Source of the DNA: Candidatus Falkowiibacteriota bacterium
Lineage (GTDB): Bacteria > Patescibacteriota > Patescibacteriia > UBA2591 > JABMQE01
Direction: 5' to 3'
Assembly (NCBI GenBank): GCA_013203415.1
Contig: JABMQE010000075.1
Span: 1 to 9,814 of the forward strand
Length of the DNA: 9,814 nt
Shown: positions 5,328 to 9,814 of the stretch, in pieces
How the letters are laid out: every line of letters begins with the position of its first letter
How positions within the stretch are numbered: position 1 is the stretch's first letter
Position numbers and translations under genes: made by a program
Notes under the pieces: model-generated
What the model saw: only the letters and a program-made list of their open reading frames with translations
Database searches by the model: none
Told to the model about the DNA's origin: nothing

Positions 5328-6074
5328 ATGAATTTAATAAAGACGGAAAAAGAGATAAGAATAATGGCTGAGGGCGGAAAGATTTTGGCGCAAGTTCTTA
5401 AAAAAGTAAGCCAGGCCTGCAAGCCTGGTGTTTCGACTTGGGAGCTTGATTGTCTGGCCGAGAGTTTGATTAAGGAGGCAGGGGGTGAGCCGAGTTTTAA
5501 GGGGTTTTCGGATTATCCCAAAAGTTTATGCACTTCTATAAATAATGTTTTGGTTCATGGCATACCCAAAGAAAGAGAGATTATAAATAATGGTGATATT
5601 GTGGGATTGGATTTAGGATTAAAATATAAGGGCTTGTATACTGATATGGCAATAACTTTGGGAGTGGGCAAGGTTTCTAAGGTAGGAAGCAAGTTGGTTA
5701 AGGTTTGCCATAAATCTTTGGATGTAGCGCTTGCCATGATAAAGCCGGGGAACAAGGTTGGCGATATTGGAGCGGCAGTCCAAAAGTATGTGGAGGGTGC
5801 GGGGTTTTCTGTGGTTCGCGATTTGGTAGGGCATGGCGTGGGCCATGGCGTGCATGAGCTGCCAAGAATTCCGAATTTTGGAGAGATGGGCACAGGCGAG
5901 GAGATAAAGGAAGGAATGTGTTTGGCAATCGAGCCGATGATTTGCGAGAAGGGCTATCAGATAAAAACCCATAAAGATGGATGGGGAGTAGAAACATTTG
6001 ATAATGGATTAGCGGCTCATTTTGAGGTGACGGTAGCCGTGACGGACAAGGGATACGAGATATTGACAAAATAA
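5328..6074 (+). CDS. map: Type I methionine aminopeptidase
   Basis: Map removes the initiator methionine from nascent proteins in the cytoplasm, using two metal ions. ATG 5328 gives MNLIKTEKEIRIMAEGGKIL, the normal start. An upstream in-frame GTG at 5313 lies in the inverted repeat and is not preferred. With this start the protein has 248 residues. The five metal ligands are visible: Asp95 (GLDLG), Asp106 (YTDMA), His169 (first GHG), Glu202 (AIEPM) and Glu233 (HFEVT). The substrate histidines His77 (VHGIP) and His176 (VHELP) are also present. The secY-adk-map order is standard, but here ruvX follows instead of infA. No Shine-Dalgarno is seen. Confidence 0.97.
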   Translation: MNLIKTEKEIRIMAEGGKILAQVLKKVSQACKPGVSTWELDCLAESLIKEAGGEPSFKGFSDYPKSLCTSINNVLVHGIPKEREIINNGDIVGLDLGLKYKGLYTDMAITLGVGKVSKVGSKLVKVCHKSLDVALAMIKPGNKVGDIGAAVQKYVEGAGFSVVRDLVGHGVGHGVHELPRIPNFGEMGTGEEIKEGMCLAIEPMICEKGYQIKTHKDGWGVETFDNGLAAHFEVTVAVTDKGYEILTK

Positions 6075-6097
6075 TTAGAAGCACGAACTTTGAATTT

Positions 6098-6454
6098 ATG
6101 ACAAAGTATTTAGGAATCGATTGGGGAGAAAAAAAGATTGGTTTGGCTTTGGGTTCGAGCGAGACGGGTTTGGCTGTGGTGCACGGGGTGACTGATGATA
6201 CTGGGTATATTAAGGAATTGTGCAAGGATGATGATATCGATGTTGTTGTTGTTGGCGAGTTAAGAGACAAAAACAAAAATTTTGACGAGTTTGTTGATTT
6301 TTTAAATACTTTAGGAGTTAGAGTGGAATTGGCTGATGAGAGGTTAACGACAAAGATGGCAGGAAATCTTGATAAGAGCTTAAAGGGAAAGGACGATGCA
6401 GTGGCAGCGCAGATAATTTTGCAGGATTTTATAGATGCGAAACTACGAAAATAA
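6098..6454 (+). CDS. ruvX: RuvX/YqgF family Holliday-junction resolvase-like nuclease
   Basis: The YqgF/RuvX fold is RNase H-like. The family is implicated in 16S rRNA 5'-end maturation and has been described as a putative Holliday-junction resolvase. The 118-residue product is slightly shorter than the usual 135-150. The motifs are LGIDWGEKKIGLALG (5-19, catalytic Asp8), VVVGEL (50-55), ADERLTT (79-85, catalytic Glu81) and KDDAVAAQIIL (98-108, with the third acidic residue at Asp99 or Asp100). It begins 23 bases after map without a Shine-Dalgarno. The last codons (DAKLRK) are part of a 15-bp sequence that is repeated just after the stop. Confidence 0.92.
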   Translation: MTKYLGIDWGEKKIGLALGSSETGLAVVHGVTDDTGYIKELCKDDDIDVVVVGELRDKNKNFDEFVDFLNTLGVRVELADERLTTKMAGNLDKSLKGKDDAVAAQIILQDFIDAKLRK

Positions 6455-6528
6455 TGCGAAACTACGAACATGCGAAAAGTTTGAAAGAGAATAATAAATA
6501 ACAAATATTAAATAGTAAATAATAAATC
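6435..6528 (+). repeat. Stutter repeats across the ruvX end and following gap
   Basis: The 15-mer ATGCGAAACTACGAA occurs at 6435-6449, inside the ruvX coding end, and again at 6454-6468 after the stop, with a shorter echo at 6470-6476. From about 6490 the gap changes to aataaat/atagtaaat words up to the next start codon. Confidence 0.8.
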
Positions 6529-7578
6529 GTGGCAGGTGTTTTAATAACATTTTTTTTAGTTTCGGTGGTGGTTTCTTTTTTTGTTACTTATGGGGTAATA
6601 AGATTGGCAGAAAAGAAAAAAGCAGTATCCAAACCAACAAGACCTAGGGATATCCATAAGAAGCCAATACCTCTTTGGGGAGGATTGGCAATTTTTTTAA
6701 GCCTGGTTCTTTTAATAGGTTTGGCTTATGCAATAGTGGATTTCGAGCAAAAAGCAGCTATTCCAATCCATTATTTAGTAGGAGCTTTTGTCGGGGCTTT
6801 AATTTTGATTATTTTTGGAGTTATCGACGATAAGTATAAGTTAAAGCCGCACGAATCGATATGGGGGCCGACATTGGCGGCAGTTTGCGCGGTGGTGGTG
6901 GGGATGAGGATAGATTTAATTACAAACCCTTTTGGTGGATTTTTAGAAATTAGCCAGTGGCCTATTTTGGCGATTGTTTTAACTTTTTTTTGGTTGTGGT
7001 GGATGCAGTACACCACAAAGCTTTTAGACGGGTTAGATGGTTTGGCGAGCGGGGTGGTTTTAATCGGAACTTTGGTGATTTTTTTCTTGGCGATTTCCAA
7101 GAATTTTTTCGAGCCGACAACTGCGCTTTATGCTTTAATTTTTGCTGGGGTATTATTTGGGTTTTTAATTTGGAATTTTAATCCGGCCAAGATTTTTTTA
7201 GGGGAGGGAGGAAGTACTTTGGTTGGTTTTATTTTAGGAGTACTGGCTATTGTTTCGGGCTCGAAGCTGGCAACAGCTTTGTTAGTTATGGGGGTTCCGG
7301 TTTTGGATATGATATGGGTGATGGTCCGAAGGAGATTTTTTGAGCATAAGAAAGTAACAGAAGGCGATGACAAGCATTTGCATTTTCGACTTCTTAGGGC
7401 AGGGCTAACCCATAGGCAAGCAGTTTTCTTTTATTATTTTATTGCTGCTGGTTTTGGTGCGAGCTCGTTATTTTTGCAAAGCAAGCAAAAACTGATTGCA
7501 TTGATTTCTTTGGTTTTAATAATTATAGGGGTAGGGATTTGGGTGACGAGGCGCAGAGATCTGAAACACACTAATTAG
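6529..7578 (+). CDS. WecA/MraY-family polyprenyl-phosphate sugar-1-phosphate transferase
   Basis: The family transfers a sugar-1-phosphate from a UDP-sugar to undecaprenyl phosphate at the inner membrane, starting cell-wall or surface-glycan synthesis. The 349-residue product has about ten or eleven predicted spans. Motifs in order are PRDIHKKPIPLWGGLAIF (39-56), the DD pair Asp100-Asp101 in GVIDDKY, LLDGLDGLASG (165-175), the FLGEGGS loop (Glu226), and GDDKHLHFRLL with His283 and His285. The His motif favours WecA/TagO-type enzymes over MraY, but substrate cannot be decided. The usual Asp of the MGDxGS motif is Glu226 here. The start is GTG, since a TAA lies two codons upstream. No Shine-Dalgarno is present. 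Confidence 0.9.
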   Translation: MAGVLITFFLVSVVVSFFVTYGVIRLAEKKKAVSKPTRPRDIHKKPIPLWGGLAIFLSLVLLIGLAYAIVDFEQKAAIPIHYLVGAFVGALILIIFGVIDDKYKLKPHESIWGPTLAAVCAVVVGMRIDLITNPFGGFLEISQWPILAIVLTFFWLWWMQYTTKLLDGLDGLASGVVLIGTLVIFFLAISKNFFEPTTALYALIFAGVLFGFLIWNFNPAKIFLGEGGSTLVGFILGVLAIVSGSKLATALLVMGVPVLDMIWVMVRRRFFEHKKVTEGDDKHLHFRLLRAGLTHRQAVFFYYFIAAGFGASSLFLQSKQKLIALISLVLIIIGVGIWVTRRRDLKHTN

Positions 7579-7633
7579 TAGGCGGAAACACACGAATCTA
7601 TATGCGAATGATATGCGAATTTTGTATGCGAAT
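7563..7633 (+). repeat. Stutter repeats between the transferase and DUF192 genes
   Basis: GAAACACAC from the transferase coding end (7563-7571) recurs at 7585-7593. The word TATGCGAAT then occurs at 7601-7609, 7612-7620 and 7625-7633. The last three overlap the possible start codons of the DUF192 gene. Confidence 0.75.
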
Positions 7634-8108
7634 AATTTTTGAGAACAACTATATAAGGAGGGTTTTAATATCATTAGTCTTGATTTTTTGTCCTTTGCTT
7701 TTTGTTGGGTGTGGAAAAGTAGATGTAGGAACACCCCGCCATGGCGGGGCGTTTTTGACGGTTAGGGAGACAATATTTGAGGTGGAGGTGGTTGATAGTT
7801 TGGACAAGCAGATTAGGGGGTTGTCTGGCAGGGAAAATCTGGAAGAGAATGAGGGAATGTTGTTTGTTTATAATACAAGTGAGACCCGCAGTTTTTGGAT
7901 GAAGGATATGAAGTTTGGATTGGATATTATTTTTATAGATAACGAGGTGGTTGTTGATTTGGTTGAGGGTTTATCAGCACCAGTTGGTGAGGAGGAAATA
8001 ATGGGATATACATCAAAAGAGACGTCGGATATGGTTTTGGAGGTGAACGCGGGGGTTGTTCGGGATTATGGAATTGAGGTTGGGGATAGGGTTGACATTT
8101 TGTGGTGA
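7626..8108 (+). CDS. DUF192 (UPF0127) domain protein, predicted lipoprotein
   Basis: From ATG 7626 the protein has 160 residues. A charged leader with two arginines precedes a hydrophobic stretch ending LLFVGC, a plausible though not ideal lipobox, so it is probably membrane-anchored outside the cell. The DUF192 domain follows: EVEVVDSLDKQIRGLSGREN, GMLFVYNTSETRSFWMKDM, LDIIFIDNEVVVDL and the terminal GIEVGDRVDILW. The domain has no firmly established activity. In-frame ATGs at 7602 and 7608 would lengthen the leader by eight or six residues. All of these starts lie in a stutter repeat, so the start is uncertain. A 16-bp palindrome falls in the linker between lipobox and domain. It ends in TGA. 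Confidence 0.85.
   Translation: MRIIFENNYIRRVLISLVLIFCPLLFVGCGKVDVGTPRHGGAFLTVRETIFEVEVVDSLDKQIRGLSGRENLEENEGMLFVYNTSETRSFWMKDMKFGLDIIFIDNEVVVDLVEGLSAPVGEEEIMGYTSKETSDMVLEVNAGVVRDYGIEVGDRVDILW
7734..7749. repeat. Perfect 16-bp palindrome in the DUF192 gene
   Basis: CCCCGCCATGGCGGGG is a perfect palindrome, far more G+C-rich than its surroundings. It encodes part of a PRHGG linker between the lipoprotein leader and the DUF192 domain. Its position in a tolerant linker parallels the palindromic units in rplR and rplO. Confidence 0.85.
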
Positions 8109-8120
8109 ATGGTGTAATAT
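8092..8120 (+). promoter_or_regulatory. Near-consensus sigma-70-type promoter for rplU
   Basis: TTGACA (8092-8097), a 17-base spacer and TAATAT (8115-8120). The -35 hexamer is perfect and lies in the last codons of the DUF192 gene, while the -10 is just after its stop. Transcription would start near 8127, giving a leader of about 100 bases before rplU. Confidence 0.75.
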
Positions 8121-8172
8121 GATAATAATTGATAATTGATAATTGATAATTGATAATTAATAATTGATAATT
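8121..8172 (+). repeat. Seven-base tandem repeat in the rplU leader
   Basis: Six consecutive units of GATAATT from 8131 to 8172 (one reads AATAATT), preceded by gataataatt. The array would form the unstructured first part of the rplU leader transcript. Confidence 0.9.
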
Positions 8173-8190
8173 GGACGTGCTTCGTTGATT

Positions 8191-8230
8191 AATCATCGAT
8201 GTTCAATGATCAATGTCCGATGATTTTTTT
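8191..8230 (+). promoter_or_regulatory. Terminator-like hairpin in the rplU leader
   Basis: AATCATCG (8191-8198) is the exact reverse complement of CGATGATT (8218-8225), across a 19-base loop, and the stem runs into seven T (8224-8230) immediately before ATG 8231. The layout is that of an attenuator. The stem has only three G-C pairs, so its strength is doubtful. GGAC at 8173-8176 could pair with GTCC at 8215-8218 as a competing fold. Confidence 0.4.
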
Positions 8231-8542
8231 ATGCCAAAAATTGCTGTTATTAAGACGGGAGGTAAACAATATAAAGTCAAAGAGAAAGATATTATAAAAA
8301 TAGAAAAAATCCCTGGAAAAGCCGGGGATAAGGTTGAGTTTGACCAGGTTTTAATGATTGCGGATGGAGATAATGTTGAGATTGGAAAGCCGATTTTGGA
8401 AGGAAAAAAAGTGGCAGGGAAAATTTTGGAGCAGGGAAGGGCGAAGAAAGTTTTGGTAGTTAAGTATAAACCAAAAACAAGATACAAGAAAAGGGTTGGG
8501 CACAGGCAGAGTTTTACGAAAATTGAAGTGACGCAGATTTAA
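8231..8542 (+). CDS. rplU: 50S ribosomal protein L21
   Basis: L21 binds 23S rRNA in domain VI and contacts L20. ATG 8231 gives 103 residues, exactly the common length, and the typical N-terminus KIAVIKTGGKQYKV. A second in-frame ATG at 8213 would add six residues and lies within the leader hairpin. Further signatures are GDKVEFDQVLMIADG and the basic C-terminal block YKPKTRYKKRVGHRQSFTKIEV, which contacts RNA. It has its own promoter and terminator. The usual partner rpmA (L27) does not follow. No Shine-Dalgarno is seen. Confidence 0.96.
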   Translation: MPKIAVIKTGGKQYKVKEKDIIKIEKIPGKAGDKVEFDQVLMIADGDNVEIGKPILEGKKVAGKILEQGRAKKVLVVKYKPKTRYKKRVGHRQSFTKIEVTQI

Positions 8543-8569
8543 TACAGATTAAAACAGATTTCTACAGAT
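8534..8569 (+). repeat. cagatt stutter at the rplU end
   Basis: The word CAGATT in the last rplU codons (8534-8539) is echoed after the stop at 8545-8550 and 8555-8560, and as cagat at 8565-8569. Confidence 0.7.
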
Positions 8570-8571
8570 AG

Positions 8572-8601
8572 AAAACGTTGTTTAAGAAAGCAACGTTTTT
8601 T
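8572..8601 (+). terminator. Intrinsic terminator of rplU
   Basis: AAAACGTTG (8572-8580) pairs perfectly with CAACGTTTT (8591-8599), and TTT/AAG can extend the stem inward with one G-U pair. Six T end the right arm. It begins 30 bases after the rplU stop. Confidence 0.85.
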
Positions 8602-8624
8602 GGTTGATTGAGTTTATGTAGTCG

Positions 8625-8728
8625 TTATCTCCCCCTTACTAAGGGGGAGAATGGAAAAGGGGGTTAGAATCCGAGTGCGTGGGTATAGACCTCCCCTTTT
8701 ATTCCCCTCCTTGGCAAGGAGGGGATAA
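8625..8728. repeat. Composite hairpin element, copy B
   Basis: The 5' hairpin TCTCCCCCTT ACT AAGGGGGAGA (8628-8650) has the same stem as copy A. The 3' hairpin pairs TCCCCTCCTT with AAGGAGGGGA (8703-8725). Inner arms at about 8649-8665 and 8689-8705 pair imperfectly. The shared stretch TTATCTCCCCCTT to AATCCG aligns closely with copy A (4396-4443). The central part is much shorter than in copy A and unrelated. It sits 24 bases after the rplU terminator. Confidence 0.75.
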
Positions 8729-8751
8729 TTGATAAATGATATATAAATGAG

Positions 8752-8788
8752 AAGAGCGCCATATTGCGAAAGCATTGGCGCTCTTTTT
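8752..8788. terminator. Strong, probably bidirectional terminator between rplU and ORF46
   Basis: AAGAGCGCCA (8752-8761) pairs perfectly with TGGCGCTCTT (8776-8785), and TGC-GAAA-GCA can form an inner tetraloop. A T-run follows on the plus strand (8784-8788). On the minus strand the stem is followed by a looser T-rich stretch. It lies between convergent units. Confidence 0.75.
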
Positions 8789-8927
8789 ATCGCCTTAAAT
8801 CCAGGCGATACTTGTAGACGTGAGGGTTCAGACCCAGTTGTCCTTGTTCTCGGCGTTTGGCACATTCTACCAATACAACGGCAGAGAAGAGTAGGGCTGA
8901 TGCAAGCCAAACCAGCAGTTCGGTCAT
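8787..8927 (-). CDS. ORF46: small single-span membrane protein of unknown function
   Basis: I do not recognise this 46-residue protein. The N-terminus MTELLVWLASALLFSAVVLV forms one clear membrane span. It is followed by a basic segment (CAKRREQGQ) and a tail ending KYRLDLRR. By the positive-inside rule the tail is cytoplasmic. It begins in the sequence TGATG, sharing one base with the stop of ORF62. The Shine-Dalgarno AAGGAGG lies four bases before the start, inside the ORF62 end. This arrangement indicates translational coupling. The region is visibly richer in G+C than the core genes. Support comes from the ribosome site, coupling and membrane topology, not homology. Confidence 0.6.
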   Translation of the reverse strand: MTELLVWLASALLFSAVVLVECAKRREQGQLGLNPHVYKYRLDLRR

Positions 8928-9115
8928 CAGGCCTCCTTGGTTTGGGTGTGGCGAATGTGCGCCCAGAGTAAGGCAATACCCCCGATTGCGAGGAGTATTA
9001 CGGCGGTAGCGTAGCCCGTAGGGTTTACTGGCTGACAGACAAGGGCGAGAGCGAGTAGTATCCCACCAAAGCCAAGGCCGAGTACAGCAGTGATTTTGGT
9101 AATAATCATGATCAT
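8927..9115 (-). CDS. ORF62: small two-span membrane protein of unknown function
   Basis: I do not recognise this 62-residue protein. Two hydrophobic segments, at about 7-27 (KITAVLGLGFGGILLALALV) and 33-54 (TGYATAVILLAIGGIALLWA), form a Gly/Ala-rich hairpin joined by a short CQPVNP turn. A histidine- and charge-rich tail ends in KEA. AAGGAG (9122-9127) lies six bases before the ATG. The gene starts 22 bases after the recR stop on the same strand and overlaps ORF46 by one base, so recR, ORF62 and ORF46 are probably one transcript. Holin-like or small-subunit roles are conceivable, but nothing in the sequence decides this. Confidence 0.65.
   Translation of the reverse strand: MIMIITKITAVLGLGFGGILLALALVCQPVNPTGYATAVILLAIGGIALLWAHIRHTQTKEA
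8932..8938 (-). promoter_or_regulatory. Shine-Dalgarno of ORF46 inside the ORF62 end
   Basis: A perfect AAGGAGG on the minus strand, four bases before the ORF46 ATG. It decides that start, and with the one-base overlap it implies coupled translation with ORF62. Confidence 0.7.
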
Positions 9116-9121
9116 GGCGTT

Positions 9122-9127
9122 CTCCTT
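9122..9127 (-). promoter_or_regulatory. Shine-Dalgarno of ORF62
   Basis: AAGGAG on the minus strand, six bases before the ATG at 9115, in the short recR-ORF62 spacer. The spacing is the same as at the 4018 membrane ORF. Confidence 0.75.
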
Positions 9128-9137
9128 TTCTGGGAGT

Positions 9138-9737
9138 TCAGATTTCTTTGCGACCCTTGAGAGCTGACGATATTGTTATCTCGTCCGCATATTCCAGTTC
9201 GCCTCCAACTGGAAGTCCGCGGGCTAAGCGAGATAGTTTGATATTATAAGGTTTTAGGAGTTTTGTCAAATATAGGACAGTGGTTTCGCCTTCCATGTCT
9301 GGGTTTAAGGCGAGGATAATTTCTTGGGGTGGGCTAGCTTTTAAGCGCTGCTCAAGCTCTTTTATTCTAAGAGCGCTAGGGCCGATGCCTTGGAGCGGAT
9401 TGATAGTGCCGTTTAGGATATGATAAAGTCCGTCGTATTCTTGGGTTTTTTCTATGGCTTCTAAGTCCTGGGGGCGGGCGATAACGCAGATAAGTTCGTG
9501 GTTGCGGCGGGGGTTGGCGCAAGTTTTGCAAGGAGAAGTTTCGGAAAAGATGCCGCAGATGGTGCAGGTGGTGATGTTATTTTTAAGTTCTTTTATATTT
9601 TGAGCGAGGTTTTCTAATTCTTCCTGCGGGCAGGACATTAGATAAAAAACAAAACGGGCGCTGGTCCTGGGACCGACGCCTGGGAGGCGAGATAGTGCGT
9701 TTATAAGATTTTCGATGGATTTTGGGAGGCGTGGCAT
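9138..9737 (-). CDS. recR: Recombination mediator protein RecR
   Basis: RecR works with RecO, and often RecF, to load RecA onto gapped DNA. The 199-residue product has the normal length. The helix-hairpin-helix motif is LPGVGPRTSARF (18-29). The C4 zinc finger uses Cys58, Cys61, Cys70 and Cys73. The Toprim domain starts at ICVIARPQDLEAIEKT and continues through YHILNGTINPLQGIGP, and the C-terminal block LARGLPVGGELEYADEIT is diagnostic. The first Toprim acidic position, Glu in many RecRs, reads Ala here. RecR is not catalytic at that site, and other family members also vary. No Shine-Dalgarno precedes the ATG; the leader is an A/T repeat. dnaX or a YbaB gene, its frequent neighbours, would lie beyond the right edge if present. 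Confidence 0.97.
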   Translation of the reverse strand: MPRLPKSIENLINALSRLPGVGPRTSARFVFYLMSCPQEELENLAQNIKELKNNITTCTICGIFSETSPCKTCANPRRNHELICVIARPQDLEAIEKTQEYDGLYHILNGTINPLQGIGPSALRIKELEQRLKASPPQEIILALNPDMEGETTVLYLTKLLKPYNIKLSRLARGLPVGGELEYADEITISSALKGRKEI

Positions 9738-9744
9738 TATTTTA

Positions 9745-9800
9745 AAGTTTTAATTTTTAAGTTTTAATTTTAAAGTTTTAATTTTTAAGTTTTAATTTTT
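9745..9800. repeat. Four-unit 14-bp tandem repeat upstream of recR
   Basis: Four consecutive 14-base units of AAGTTTTAATTTTT (the second ends in A) form the recR leader on the minus strand. It contains no Shine-Dalgarno or recognisable promoter hexamers. It is another case of a gap filled by its own repeated word. Confidence 0.85.
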
Positions 9801-9814
9801 ATTTAATTTCTAAT

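Noticed and set aside
5411..5428. Stem CCAGGC...GCCTGG in map, resembling the rplR/rplO palindromic units.
   Set aside because: The residues it encodes (QACKPGVS) align with native Map sequence, so there is no insertion, and the loop differs from the 6-3-6 architecture.
5698..6504. A 268-codon minus-strand ORF opposite map and ruvX.
   Set aside because: It is antisense to two clearly conserved genes, and its Ser/Pro/Leu-rich product has no family features. It is a shadow of the coding strand.
8131..8172. Regular repeats considered as a CRISPR array or iteron origin.
   Set aside because: The units are 7 bp and contiguous with no spacers, and there are no cas or replication-initiator genes nearby. 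It is a simple tandem repeat.
8747..8971. A 74-codon plus-strand ORF through the 8752-8788 hairpin.
   Set aside because: It begins in a terminator stem and lies antisense to ORF46, which has a Shine-Dalgarno and a clear membrane span.
1..9814. Possible recoding of TGA, as in Gracilibacteria and Absconditabacteria.
   Set aside because: The DUF192 gene and recR both end correctly at TGA, and no conserved gene needs TGA as a sense codon.

Overview
The window is a compact stretch of bacterial chromosome carrying the distal half of the spc ribosomal-protein operon and its neighbours. Left to right on the plus strand it holds the end of rpsH, then rplF, rplR, rpsE, rplO, secY, a small membrane ORF, adk, map, ruvX, a WecA/MraY-family sugar-phosphate transferase, a DUF192 lipoprotein and rplU. 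On the minus strand, converging from the right edge, are recR and two small membrane-protein genes. No tRNA, rRNA, CRISPR array or transposase gene is visible. TGA is an ordinary stop codon (DUF192 gene, recR), so the standard bacterial code applies.

Several features point to a Patescibacteria/CPR genome, probably of the Parcubacteria side. rpmD (L30) is absent between rpsE and rplO. Most core genes lack a Shine-Dalgarno sequence. Proteins are small, A+T content is fairly high, and the intergenic gaps are filled with short-word tandem repeats. This is inference from the layout, not a database match.

Three transcription units can be proposed on the plus strand. The spc operon runs through secY and the 78-codon membrane ORF to an intrinsic terminator at 4323-4354. 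A second unit starts at a candidate promoter (4367-4396) and covers adk, map, ruvX, the transferase and the DUF192 gene. The third is rplU, with a near-consensus promoter at 8092-8120 (TTGACA, 17-bp spacer, TAATAT), a repeat-filled leader, a terminator-like hairpin just before the start codon, and its own terminator at 8572-8601. recR, ORF62 and ORF46 form the opposing minus-strand unit. A strong hairpin at 8752-8788 separates the two directions.

The core genes fit one theme: ribosome assembly (L6, L18, S5, L15, L21), protein export (SecY), adenylate balance (Adk), N-terminal methionine removal (Map), rRNA processing or repair (RuvX/YqgF), recombination (RecR) and envelope lipid-linked sugar synthesis.

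The less ordinary content lies in the DNA between and inside the genes. A 30-bp twin-hairpin unit is inserted in frame in both rplR and rplO, read in different codon phases. A 16-bp palindrome lies inside the DUF192 gene. Two copies of a composite hairpin element (4396-4537 and 8625-8728) each sit just downstream of an intrinsic terminator. Large inverted repeats fill the rpsH-rplF and adk-map gaps. Short-word 'stutter' arrays often appear to echo the coding end of the neighbouring gene. Three small membrane ORFs carry textbook Shine-Dalgarno sites that the core genes lack. No stretch longer than 300 bases lacks a gene; the largest gaps (4255-4549 and 8543-8786) hold the terminators, promoter and composite elements.
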